Assembly: GCA_050953825.1 (NCBI GenBank)
Contig: JBMNNF010000003.1
Span: 123,404 to 187,403, forward strand
Source: DUQW01 sp050953825
GTDB taxonomy: Bacteria > Bacillota_I > Bacilli_A > Acholeplasmatales > Acholeplasmataceae
Length of the DNA stretch: 64,000 bases
Direction: 5' to 3'
Every line of letters begins with the position of its first letter. Position 1 is the first letter of the stretch. The position numbers and the translations under genes are program-made. This document shows, one piece after another, positions 44,601-52,829 of this stretch. The notes beneath the pieces were generated by a model. That model saw nothing but the letters and a program-made list of their open reading frames with translations. It had not been told where the DNA came from and ran no database searches.

Positions 44601-47600
44601 TGGTATTCATGGATTAGGAAATGTTTTTGTTGGCGGTCTTGTAACTAACAATAGATTTTCAATTCAAGACTCAATTAACCACGGTAATGTTACATTCTAT
44701 AACGATAATACAAATGCTACCGCTCAGTTTACAAGTGATTCAAGTGGATATTATGCGGGTAGAATTGAGTCTTACCATGGTGGGGTTATTGTTGGTGGAG
44801 TTGCCGCATTTGTTGGGGCAGAAGATTCAAGAATTTATGATACTTCCAATAGTGGTGAAATTATTGGGGTCAATAAAGCATTTGCCAGAGCGGGTGGTAT
44901 TGTTGCAGTAGTTCTAGCCCAAGAATTAATCGCAGGTAATATTCAAGGTTTCGCTTCAACAATAACAAGCACTACCGACTTATCATCGTCAAGGATATTA
45001 AACGGGATTAATTATAGTAGAGTTATTGCGTTGACATCAATAATTAGTCAATATGATGATTCTACTCCAGTAAATCCTCAATCAAGATTATATTTCTATC
45101 CTAATGGTTCAACGTATTATAGTACTTTTACTCATCCTACGACAACTAAAGCATCAGGAGAAAGACCAGGAATTAATGCGTCTGCTGGTGGAGTTATCGG
45201 TTATGGGTTATCAGAAATGAGACGTATGATCAACCACGGTGAGGTAATTTCAACTGATGTCGCCGGTGGGGTAGTTGGGGCCACGTTCGTATTTAAAAAA
45301 GTACCTGATAGTTCTGAACGTTATCCTAAAATATATGTTAAAATTGACACGCTAGTTAACTATGGTGAGGTTAGATCATTCCGCGCTTCTAACTATGCAA
45401 ATTTTGATAAAATTACCTTTAATACAACTAATTTAGGCTCTTACTTATATGGATATGAGGATAACTTTTTAGTAAGAAAAGATGTCGATAGAGATGTTAT
45501 TAGAAGATATCCACGTGCCAAAAGAGGAATTGGTGGAGTTATTGGCCGCTTACAAAGAGGGGGCGACCAATTCATGGTTGGTGATAGAAGCTTTTATTCC
45601 TCAACCGGACAATATGGAGAATTTGACTTTATTGTTAATATGAATCCTAATGTTGACTTAATTGGTCGACTTGATCAAAATGAAAATTTCTCTTTTAGTG
45701 CTACGACCTTCTCATTTGCTGGTGCTAAATATTATAGTGCTAGAGTAAATGACTATACCCAAGCAGTATTTACTGGATTTAATTTTATGCATTATAGACA
45801 GAGCGTAGGTAGCAATGAATTAACTGAAGTCACCTATACTAAAATGAGATTTTATGAATATAATGAGGGGGGGAATCGTTATCGTCAGTATGAGGCTTAT
45901 ACTCAAAAGCAAGATAAATATGTAACATCAGGCTCTTGGTATAATCGAGTCTACGTATATGAGAGAAAGGTACTTAGCGCTATTGGTAACGTTATAAACT
46001 CCTTGGGATATTCTCAAAGACAAGGTGGTACATTTAATTCCACTAATAATACTCCTCAATGGGTAAATTATGGTGATAGAATTTTAGTTGGTGCAGCTAA
46101 TCCAGATTTTCCGGACAATGTTTATTTTCCAAGCGAACAAGGATATCAAGAAAGTGGGGTTTTTGCAATACCATATAATGCAAATCCGCCAGCCAACAAT
46201 AGGTTATCAAATGCAACATATATTGATGTTAGGGACGTGCCACTAGTTTCAGAAGTTGAAAACCCAACATCAAATGAAATCTATGTTTATCATGAGGCTT
46301 TCGAAATGAGAAACCCATATGTTATATTAAGTAACGGTGAGAAGATTACATCATATATTAAATTTGCTGAAAATGATGTTTTAGGTCCTAGATTTGTTGG
46401 AACAAGACCAAATGGTATGTATGTTTTATCAACATCTTCAGGTGCTGATTTTGGCCAAAAATTACCAATTAATACTGAAGTAGCTAAATTATTAAAATTA
46501 GATGGAAGTAAGCCACACTCGCCTGAAATATATGATAATTTGAATCATAGAGAAATGGTCGATAAAAGTTTGGACTTTAGATTTGTTAACCATACTAGTT
46601 TGTGGCAAGTAAACTTAAATGATGAAAGCGAATTATTACAAGTTGACCAAGATTTAAGAATTAAAGATAAAAATGGTAATTTTGAATTAGTTCCTTCTGA
46701 TATTGATTATGAAAACAAAGAAATTACCTTTGAATTAGATATGGATTTGTTAAAGGTAGGTCAAAGTAGTCTGGATTTTGATATAATTGCCGCTAATATT
46801 CCATATCAAGCGTTTATTGCTGCCGATTATGATTCCGGAGTTCATCCTCCTATAAATACATTTATTGATGACTTAGAAAATGAGCGAGAATCAAATCCTA
46901 ATCGAATTGTTTCAGTTAATTATCCGCCAAGTTTAATGTCAAACTTTGTGGCGACTTACCCTCATTTATTTGAATTGAAATCAAATGGTAAGTATGAATT
47001 TAGGCAAGGAATTTCGGAAAATGAATTGACAATTAATTTAGGTCAATTCATGGTATATTCAGAAGCGTCATTAGACACAGATACATTGTTTAATGTTCCT
47101 CAATATAAAACATTATATGATGTTAAAATTATTTTAAAACGTTCAAGTGTAAACATTGTGCCAACGGCTTATTTAATTGATGGTGTTACTGTTAGTCCTC
47201 ATCCAGCATTAGCTGAGACTGTATGGCTTCATGGAGCTAATCAAAATATTAGTGAAACACTTAAAGTTAATCATCGAGATTATAGTCATTCATCAGGAAA
47301 TAATCCAACAATGCCTGTTGGAACAGATATCAAAGATTATGTTGAACTTTATTACTATTACACACCTCAAGGGGGAAGTGATGAAGTATGGCAACTTGTA
47401 GATCCGAATCATTATTCACTAACAACGGTTAGTGTTCAACCAAATACTGGAACATTTTCATTTGAAATTACCTTTAGTGAAAACATGAGGGCAGGAACAT
47501 ACAATGTGAAATACAAGTATTATGAAAATGATGCCTATAAAAACATTAGAATTATTAAAGCTCAAAATACTAATGATTATTTAGAGGCTTTAAAACCACA

Positions 47601-49395
47601 AAATTTATCTGAAATTATACCAGCCAATGTTGGTGGCCAAAATTTCCAATCAGAGGTACCATTCTTATATGAGATTCTTTCAAGTGATTTAACAGTTACC
47701 CCATATTACCATGCGGGAGTTCCGATTTATCTTGACAATAAAGAATATACAATGCCACTATTTGACTATTTCTATGTTTCTCCGTTTGCGACATTAACAA
47801 ACGTGACATATAATAAAAATTATGATGTAGCAGATGGTTATGTAAGTTATGTGTTGACATATTCAATTCAAAGTGAAGCAGCTTCACAACCGGCAAGGGT
47901 ATACACGCACACTATTACCGAAAAACAAGTAAGTGTCCATAAACGATATAAAGATTTAGTAGAACAACACATCGCTTTAACAGCAGATAGAGAAGTTGAA
48001 TCAACTATCTTTGAATTTACATTCGACATTGATTCTAGTTATAATGCTATATTTTATAATTTAGATCAATCTCAAGATGTTTATTTAGAAATAACAACGA
48101 CTGCAGAAGGTTATGATGAGTCTCGATATAGTATTGTTAATAATAGACTTCGTATTATGATGTTAAATGTTGATTTACCTGGAGATTATGTCTTTGATAT
48201 CGCATTGAAGAGAAAAGTAGGTAATGAAACATATACAGTTAATATCGGTTCAGAAACAATTACAAAACTTCCGGGAACTTCTTCATACTTAACCAATATT
48301 GCCTTTGGTGACGAAGGGGCTATTGGAACTTATCCAGATATATATATCTTGAATGCTCCAACGACTGATCCTAATGATCCAAGCGTGCCAATCGATCCAA
48401 CTGATCCAATTATTTATCCTGATGCTACACCAGTTGATAATTATCAATTTTCTGATGTTAATACGGCATACAATAATTTGACTGCAGTGCATCCAGGTGG
48501 AATCAACTATGGTGGAGCAGATGAAGTAGGCGAACAACACATCCTCATTGAGGGTGAGGTTGACATGGTCAACTTGAATGAGTTTATTCCAAGAATGGTT
48601 GAATTTTTACCAATTGGTGCAACTATTCAAAGATTATACTATGTGGAATCAGCGGGTGGGTATGATATTTATTACACACCAGCAGTTGATGCGAGTTCAA
48701 ATATTTCAGATATTGCGCAATTAGCAGCTGATTTCACTTTATATCCAACTGATTTATCTGAACCAACAGATGAATCAACGACAGACGTTATTATTACTTA
48801 TGTAGTAACAGCTGAAAACGGAAATAAGACTTATTACTATTTAAGTGTAGGCGACGCTGTCTTCAACGTGACATTTATCTTTGATATTTATTATTACGAT
48901 CCAGTTGCTGAAGAAGAAAAATTAGTAGTGAATGTGGCTAAATTTTATAATATTCCAATTAGAGTTCAAATTGCGGTTATGGATACTGATTATACTCAAA
49001 TATCAACCAACCTTCCAACAGTTGATTTATTCCCTGATTTCACAACGATTAATGGTATTCACCATCACATGAGTTTATTCTATCTAGCTTTGGAACATTC
49101 TAACTTAGTTAATTATCGTTTTAGATTTTCAAGAAATATTGCTGGATTATATCAATTTATCCTAGATTTACCACACGAATACACCTATAAAATGTTTTAT
49201 GGCCCTCAGGATGTCTTGTTAGAACTTCAAGATATTGAGGACATCCATCCAAACCACGAAGGAGTTGAAGGAAAATATTTCTATATTAACTCAGGTATTA
49301 GAAATAGAACCAGAAGAATTAAAGCAGTAATATATGATACAACACCAGATTTAGGATGGGGATTGACTGATAATGGGGCAACCTATCATGATTAA
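41698..49395 (+). CDS. Giant 2565-residue secreted or surface protein with GLUG-like repeats
   Basis: The N-terminal helix KVLILSFVLILTAVVLGFSI is a signal peptide or anchor. Residues about 100-1300 have many GLUG-like beta-helix turns (IGGIVGSTI, LGGVLGLS, VGGVIGDTS, AGGVIGYG, AGGVVGAT, GIGGVIGRL), typical of adhesin stalks. Later parts are beta-rich domains, with a Pro/Asp linker (DPNDPSVPIDPTDP) near residue 2225. There is no LPXTG, GW or S-layer motif and no C-terminal helix. The frame opens at 41659, but GGGAGGAA and the ATG at 41698 give the signal peptide directly. It is the last gene of the riboswitch operon and is followed by a terminator. An adhesin or matrix role is inferred. Confidence 0.78.
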   Translation: MKKTNISKVLILSFVLILTAVVLGFSIAKEKVVVHGYTRSTSIIPEHDFEDIVEYSGNSFYISYTDFRLNIANATATPASIKAALQFSMPEAQRIKIRFDTAQELYNFSVDVSPFASQYQHAGTLLELHYVLGKDIDYNDLGGTARFIPIGYNYQDTLGDLIHDEFSGIFDGRGFEISNLYLADNKENELYIVENDQEIITTPYYSMFSFNSGTIKNFGLVNPLFELRIGDSDLTKAAHIVGENTGIVEKVYVNYSGTNKGIYFVTDLGHQTRPQAAGLVFWNKGNGQLLNSYYASEVVILPQHMRNFRVESPAGSGIYKAAIQPGVFRADTTSTVSGLVYDSTRYLLSVVSGGQTVNVETPSAFHTAKTTTELKTNGMDAGWFYYPNYRYPALFGLNQDSSDRYVIESSVDFIYFNKILNLPYVEYKSASYIISDSVTVLDLRDLAPRVYKTPLAPFSGTFDGNNKKIAHLVIDNGKSANRDLYVGMFGTLCGTVKNLTIVQSYIDLKDYQTVNFNYHIGLIAGTIDNGIVQNVQVKGNVILNKQIPQNLNVGIIAGEASGQILDVFVDGDLSANTIYNQNELTDVKYNIGGIVGSTINATLKMNNVLHLGDITSPLSNLGTSYNNKLTVNLGGVLGLSNNVSGTTNQYKLITHVGKIGIMDLNGTKLNYLVGGVIGDTSGGSFSNSGELNRNWTHRGAFYNYMTNIIQVDPDTYTNPYKMVKVAGVLNSNLSAYSDFIDLHNYDIQISGVRTALVDSVKNEDIVYVPIINSRSVRGIGLYQASNDAMLEFDYHFNYHGIVKTLGNSKLRFIENKGSLTFKNFSYSRNVVVAAISTSTKISYQNVFQESDITITNLTNAITSQTDSPCIKVAGFAPLLLDESVVDPVTGLTSYVYIKDSYNKGKIIVGDINNNYGNIYVAGLVNENASGDLQTQDDSLTPHTTYGIIDSINYGDITSTYQTGASPKYGIHGLGNVFVGGLVTNNRFSIQDSINHGNVTFYNDNTNATAQFTSDSSGYYAGRIESYHGGVIVGGVAAFVGAEDSRIYDTSNSGEIIGVNKAFARAGGIVAVVLAQELIAGNIQGFASTITSTTDLSSSRILNGINYSRVIALTSIISQYDDSTPVNPQSRLYFYPNGSTYYSTFTHPTTTKASGERPGINASAGGVIGYGLSEMRRMINHGEVISTDVAGGVVGATFVFKKVPDSSERYPKIYVKIDTLVNYGEVRSFRASNYANFDKITFNTTNLGSYLYGYEDNFLVRKDVDRDVIRRYPRAKRGIGGVIGRLQRGGDQFMVGDRSFYSSTGQYGEFDFIVNMNPNVDLIGRLDQNENFSFSATTFSFAGAKYYSARVNDYTQAVFTGFNFMHYRQSVGSNELTEVTYTKMRFYEYNEGGNRYRQYEAYTQKQDKYVTSGSWYNRVYVYERKVLSAIGNVINSLGYSQRQGGTFNSTNNTPQWVNYGDRILVGAANPDFPDNVYFPSEQGYQESGVFAIPYNANPPANNRLSNATYIDVRDVPLVSEVENPTSNEIYVYHEAFEMRNPYVILSNGEKITSYIKFAENDVLGPRFVGTRPNGMYVLSTSSGADFGQKLPINTEVAKLLKLDGSKPHSPEIYDNLNHREMVDKSLDFRFVNHTSLWQVNLNDESELLQVDQDLRIKDKNGNFELVPSDIDYENKEITFELDMDLLKVGQSSLDFDIIAANIPYQAFIAADYDSGVHPPINTFIDDLENERESNPNRIVSVNYPPSLMSNFVATYPHLFELKSNGKYEFRQGISENELTINLGQFMVYSEASLDTDTLFNVPQYKTLYDVKIILKRSSVNIVPTAYLIDGVTVSPHPALAETVWLHGANQNISETLKVNHRDYSHSSGNNPTMPVGTDIKDYVELYYYYTPQGGSDEVWQLVDPNHYSLTTVSVQPNTGTFSFEITFSENMRAGTYNVKYKYYENDAYKNIRIIKAQNTNDYLEALKPQNLSEIIPANVGGQNFQSEVPFLYEILSSDLTVTPYYHAGVPIYLDNKEYTMPLFDYFYVSPFATLTNVTYNKNYDVADGYVSYVLTYSIQSEAASQPARVYTHTITEKQVSVHKRYKDLVEQHIALTADREVESTIFEFTFDIDSSYNAIFYNLDQSQDVYLEITTTAEGYDESRYSIVNNRLRIMMLNVDLPGDYVFDIALKRKVGNETYTVNIGSETITKLPGTSSYLTNIAFGDEGAIGTYPDIYILNAPTTDPNDPSVPIDPTDPIIYPDATPVDNYQFSDVNTAYNNLTAVHPGGINYGGADEVGEQHILIEGEVDMVNLNEFIPRMVEFLPIGATIQRLYYVESAGGYDIYYTPAVDASSNISDIAQLAADFTLYPTDLSEPTDESTTDVIITYVVTAENGNKTYYYLSVGDAVFNVTFIFDIYYYDPVAEEEKLVVNVAKFYNIPIRVQIAVMDTDYTQISTNLPTVDLFPDFTTINGIHHHMSLFYLALEHSNLVNYRFRFSRNIAGLYQFILDLPHEYTYKMFYGPQDVLLELQDIEDIHPNHEGVEGKYFYINSGIRNRTRRIKAVIYDTTPDLGWGLTDNGATYHD

Positions 49396-49399
49396 ATTA

Positions 49400-49429
49400 A
49401 CTACCAAGCCCAAACTTGGTAGTTTTTTT
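49400..49429 (+). terminator. Terminator of the surface operon
   Basis: ACTACCAAG (49400-49408) pairs perfectly with CTTGGTAGT (49415-49423), followed by T residues. Confidence 0.93.
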
Positions 49430-49562
49430 GTTGGGATATATATCTGAAAGTTACGATATTATCATAAAAATATTAATATTTTTTACAATAATAGAAATTA
49501 GTCTTAAATTATGATAAAATTGTTTTTGAAATACCATAATAAATTATTAAGGAGGAAAATTT

Positions 49563-50570
49563 ATGGCAATCAAAGTAGCAATTAATGGATTTGGACGAAT
49601 CGGACGTTTAGCTTACAGATTAATGCATGAAAATCCAAAATTTAAGGTAGTCGCAATTAACGACTTAACAGACGCTGAAACATTAGCGTATTTATTAAAA
49701 TATGACTCAGGTCAAGGCCCTTTCATGGCTGATAAAATTTCTCATGATGCAGAAAATATTTTAATAGATGGTAAAAAAATTCCTGTTTTAGCAGAAAAAG
49801 ATCCTAAAAATTTACCATGGAAAAAATTAGGTGTTGACGTAGTTTTGGAATGTACAGGTGTTTTCAATTCTGAAGAAAAAGCATCTTGGCATTTAGAAGC
49901 GGGAGCTAAAAAAGTATTATGCTCAGCTCCAGTTTCAGGTAATGTTAAGATGATTGTTTATAATGTTAATCATGACGTTTTAGACGGAACAGAAAAAGTC
50001 GTTTCAGGAGCTTCTTGTACAACTAACGCTTTAGCTCCAGTAGTGAAAGTATTAGATGATAATTTTGGTGTTGTGAAAGGATTTATGACTACTGTTCACG
50101 CTTACACAACTGACCAAGTATTATTAGACTTACCACACAAAAAAGGAATTTACTCACGTCGTGGACGTGCAGCAGCCGTTAACATTGTTCCATCATCAAC
50201 CGGAGCTGCTAAAGCGATCGGTAAAGTTATGCCTCACTTAAATGGCAAACTAGATGGTACGGCACTAAGAGTTCCAACTGTAACTGGATCAGTTGTTGAT
50301 TTAACAGTTGAACTCAAGAAAAATGTAACTATCGAAGAAGTCAATGCCGCATTTAAAGCTGCAGCTAACGAGACATTAGCGTATGTTGAAGATCCAATCG
50401 TTTCAAGTGATGTCATCGGTTCACACTTTGGTTCATTATATGATGCTAATACTACTCAAATATTAAATGTTGATGGTAAACAACTAGTCAAAGTTATGAC
50501 TTGGTATGATAATGAAATGTCATATACTGCCCAATTAGTTAGAACTTTAACTAAATTAGTTGAAAAATAA
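49563..50570 (+). CDS. gap: Glyceraldehyde-3-phosphate dehydrogenase
   Basis: This is a 335-residue glycolytic enzyme. The NAD-binding start is IKVAINGFGRIGRLAYR; the catalytic Cys lies in SGASCTTNALAPVVKVL; HAYTTDQ and RRGRAAAVNIVPSSTGAAKA follow; and WYDNEMSYTAQLVRT closes the protein. AAGGAGG precedes the ATG. It stands alone between two terminators, away from pgk and tpiA, with its own promoter region (a TATGATAAAAT -10-like stretch near 49520). No clear cre site is seen. Confidence 0.98.
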   Translation: MAIKVAINGFGRIGRLAYRLMHENPKFKVVAINDLTDAETLAYLLKYDSGQGPFMADKISHDAENILIDGKKIPVLAEKDPKNLPWKKLGVDVVLECTGVFNSEEKASWHLEAGAKKVLCSAPVSGNVKMIVYNVNHDVLDGTEKVVSGASCTTNALAPVVKVLDDNFGVVKGFMTTVHAYTTDQVLLDLPHKKGIYSRRGRAAAVNIVPSSTGAAKAIGKVMPHLNGKLDGTALRVPTVTGSVVDLTVELKKNVTIEEVNAAFKAAANETLAYVEDPIVSSDVIGSHFGSLYDANTTQILNVDGKQLVKVMTWYDNEMSYTAQLVRTLTKLVEK

Positions 50571-50585
50571 TTTTAATTAATTTTT

Positions 50586-50618
50586 AAAGAGCGGTTCACT
50601 TTTGACCGCTCTTTTTCT
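50586..50618 (+). terminator. Terminator of gap
   Basis: AAAGAGCGGT (50586-50595) pairs with ACCGCTCTTT (50605-50614), followed by more T residues. Confidence 0.93.
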
Positions 50619-50685
50619 ACTTAAAACCGTAAATTATGATATGATAACTTTGAAGAGATAAATTAATTTAAGAAGGAGTATACTA

Positions 50686-51327
50686 ATGACCTGGAAAGAT
50701 TTATTAAGAGATGAATATGAAAAACAATATTTTTATCATATGTGGCAATTAATTAAAAATGAACGAGTAACAAAAAATATCTACCCACCACATGAAGAGG
50801 TGTTTAATGCGTTAGTGTTAACTCCTTACGATAAGGTTAAGGTAGTTATTATTGGTCAAGATCCTTATCACGGTAAAAATCAAGCTCATGGATTGGCTTT
50901 TAGTGTCAAAGAAGGGAATCCCATGCCACCTAGTTTAAGAAATATCTTTTTAGAGCTTCATGCTGATTTAGGAATTAGAAGAACGAAAACTGATTTAAGT
51001 GATTGGGCTAAAAGTGGAGTCTTACTCTTAAATACAATCTTAACTGTTAGAGAGGGACAACCATTATCACACCAAAATTATGGGTGGCAAAAGTTTACTA
51101 CCAAAATTATTGAGTTAGTTAATTTAAAAGAAGAACCAGTAGTTTTCTTGTTGTGGGAGAATAATGCGATTGAATTTAAGAAGTATTTAACTAATCCCAA
51201 TCACTTAGTTTTAACTTCATCACATCCATCACCATTATCGGCTAGATATTCATTTTTTGGATCGCGTCCATTTTCAAAAACTAACAAGTTTTTAATTGAA
51301 AAAGGACTTAAACCAATTGAGTGGTAA
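50686..51327 (+). CDS. ung: Uracil-DNA glycosylase
   Basis: The enzyme removes uracil from DNA and starts base-excision repair. Family-1 motifs are clear: GQDPYHGKNQAHGLAFSV (catalytic Asp and water-activating loop), LLLNTILTV, and SSHPSPLSA with the conserved His. The 213-residue length is normal. AAGGAG precedes the ATG. The dUTPase gene about 5 kb downstream works in the same uracil-avoidance pathway. Confidence 0.97.
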   Translation: MTWKDLLRDEYEKQYFYHMWQLIKNERVTKNIYPPHEEVFNALVLTPYDKVKVVIIGQDPYHGKNQAHGLAFSVKEGNPMPPSLRNIFLELHADLGIRRTKTDLSDWAKSGVLLLNTILTVREGQPLSHQNYGWQKFTTKIIELVNLKEEPVVFLLWENNAIEFKKYLTNPNHLVLTSSHPSPLSARYSFFGSRPFSKTNKFLIEKGLKPIEW

Positions 51328-51356
51328 AAAACATACAATTGAGGTATAATACATCT

Positions 51357-51449
51357 AACAGAGTAACCATACAAGCGTCAAGTGTCTAATCATGGGATGT
51401 TGGGTTAGAACGAACACTTCGGTGGCGGTTTGGTGGTGCGTCCGCTGTA
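51357..51449 (+). promoter_or_regulatory. Tetrahydrofolate (THF) riboswitch
   Basis: The folT-type THF aptamer signature is present in order: AGAGTA at the 5' side, GCGTCAAGTGTC, GGGATGTTG, ACGAA, and a closing GCGTCCGCT at about 51438-51446. A TATAAT -10 lies just upstream (51345-51350). The downstream gene is a folate transporter S component, the classic target. Confidence 0.88.
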
Positions 51450-51469
51450 TAGATATTTTTATATTGTGG

Positions 51470-51493
51470 ACTCTCTATTTAGGAGGGTTTTTT
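51470..51493 (+). terminator. SD-masking terminator hairpin of the THF riboswitch
   Basis: ACTCTCT (51470-51476) pairs with GGAGGGT (51482-51488), with two G-T pairs, around an ATTTA loop and is followed by T residues. The 3' arm contains the folT SD, so the hairpin can both end transcription and hide the ribosome site. It is probably formed when THF is bound (OFF). Confidence 0.6.
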
Positions 51494-51494
51494 A

Positions 51495-51998
51495 ATGCAA
51501 AAAAAAGGATTGTACAAAATGGTTTTAGGCGCAATTCTTACCGCTTTATCAATCGGAATTCGCCTGTTCTTTGATTATGTGTTCCCAACAGGAGGCACAT
51601 TTGGATTACCAGTTTACAGCATTCCGTTAGTGATTGCTAGTTTAACATTAGGGCCATTATATGGCTTATTAGTGGGAATAGTTGCTGATTTCGGGAATTT
51701 GTTAGGTCCTCATGAGTATTTGCCACTCTTTGGGATATCCACGATTATCTGGGCGACAATTCCTGGATTAATTGCTCGTAAAAATTATAACTTTTTAAAA
51801 ATGGTATTCGCAATTATAATTTCTTATTTATTAGCTAGTCTTGCCAATACTTTGGCTATTATTGTTTATTATGATTCTAAAACGGCGTTAGGTACGTTTG
51901 CGATTAGGATTCCAATACTACTAGCCACTGCACCAGCACTAATTTATTTAAATCACTTAATTTATTCTAGAATTAAAGATTATCAGCCTAAAATTTAA
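51495..51998 (+). CDS. folT: Folate ECF transporter S component FolT
   Basis: This is a 167-residue membrane protein with about six helices. It opens with the ECF S-component block ALSIGIRLFFDYVF and has SIPLVIASLTLGPLYGLLVG, IVADFGNLLGP and FGISTIIWATIPGLIARKN, which fit the FolT family. It captures folate and works with a shared EcfA-A'-T module encoded elsewhere. The ATG at 51495 lies eight bases after AGGAGG. The THF riboswitch upstream supports the folate assignment over riboflavin or thiamine. Confidence 0.88.
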   Translation: MQKKGLYKMVLGAILTALSIGIRLFFDYVFPTGGTFGLPVYSIPLVIASLTLGPLYGLLVGIVADFGNLLGPHEYLPLFGISTIIWATIPGLIARKNYNFLKMVFAIIISYLLASLANTLAIIVYYDSKTALGTFAIRIPILLATAPALIYLNHLIYSRIKDYQPKI

Positions 51999-52023
51999 CG
52001 ATAATTTAATAAAATCTTTTGCT

Positions 52024-52053
52024 ATTAAGAATGTCGACACCGACATTCTTAAT
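52024..52053 (+). terminator. 13-bp perfect hairpin after folT
   Basis: Bases 52024-52036 pair perfectly with 52041-52053 around an ACAC loop. Only a short T stretch follows. It ends folT and lies just upstream of the next promoter's TATAAT (52062-52067). Confidence 0.7.
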
Positions 52054-52094
52054 TTATGTAGTATAATTATATATAAATAAAGGAAGTGAAAATT

Positions 52095-52829
52095 ATGCAC
52101 TATTTAAATCAAACGGCTACCATTACTAATTATTTAGTCGAAAACACAACTAGTAAAATGCGCCCAGCAATTTTAATTTTACCAGGAGGTTCTTATTTAT
52201 ATACTTCACCAAGAGAGGCCAAACCAGTAGCTATCTCATATAATGCTGGTGGCATTCACGCGTTTGTGTTAGACTATACTACTTTTCAAAAGTCGAAAAC
52301 GACTAATATTGAAAAATTAATTGATGAAGTTAAACTGGCTTATGATTATATTGTGAGTAATCATAAAGAATTTCAAGTTGATATTAATCAAATTTTTATT
52401 ATTGGTTTTAGCGCTGGTGGTCATCTAGCAGCGGCTGCGATTAATCAATATCCTAAAATGTTTCAAAAAGCTATCTTAGGGTATCCAGCATTAAACTTAG
52501 TGATGAAAGAAGGTAAATATGAACCAGTTGACGAATGGGAATTTATTATTAGGATGTTTCGAGATAATTTAATTTTAGATGTTACTAAAAATAATCCACC
52601 AACCTTTATTTGGCACACTCAAGAAGATGAAACTGTTCCAATTGAAGGTTCAATTGAATATATCCACAAATTAAATCAACTTGGGGTGCCGTTTGAAGCT
52701 CATTTTTATCAAACAGGATGGCACGGTCTTTCGATTGCAAATGAAATTGTCGCTAATGAAGATGGCAACCGAACTGATCTGCACGCAGCAAGTTGGGTTG
52801 GGTTATCAATTAGTTGGCTTTTAAAATGA
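52095..52829 (+). CDS. Alpha/beta-hydrolase, esterase/acetylxylan-esterase-like
   Basis: This is a 244-residue cytoplasmic hydrolase. The oxyanion region is ILPGGSYLYTSPREA, the nucleophile elbow is GFSAGGHLAAA (Ser near residue 117), the acid lies in WHTQEDETVP and the His in GWHGLSIA, the order of the BD-FAE/Abhydrolase-3 group. It probably cleaves acetyl or short acyl esters, perhaps from sugars. The frame opens at a GTG (52086) abutting the SD, so the ATG at 52095 is preferred. Its stop overlaps trmFO (ATGA). Confidence 0.82.
   Translation: MHYLNQTATITNYLVENTTSKMRPAILILPGGSYLYTSPREAKPVAISYNAGGIHAFVLDYTTFQKSKTTNIEKLIDEVKLAYDYIVSNHKEFQVDINQIFIIGFSAGGHLAAAAINQYPKMFQKAILGYPALNLVMKEGKYEPVDEWEFIIRMFRDNLILDVTKNNPPTFIWHTQEDETVPIEGSIEYIHKLNQLGVPFEAHFYQTGWHGLSIANEIVANEDGNRTDLHAASWVGLSISWLLK

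Noticed and set aside
51392..51574. A 60-codon ORF on the plus strand, reading MGCWVRTNTSVAVWW
   Set aside because: It lies across the THF riboswitch and its terminator, ends inside folT and has no SD. It is a by-product of the structured RNA.
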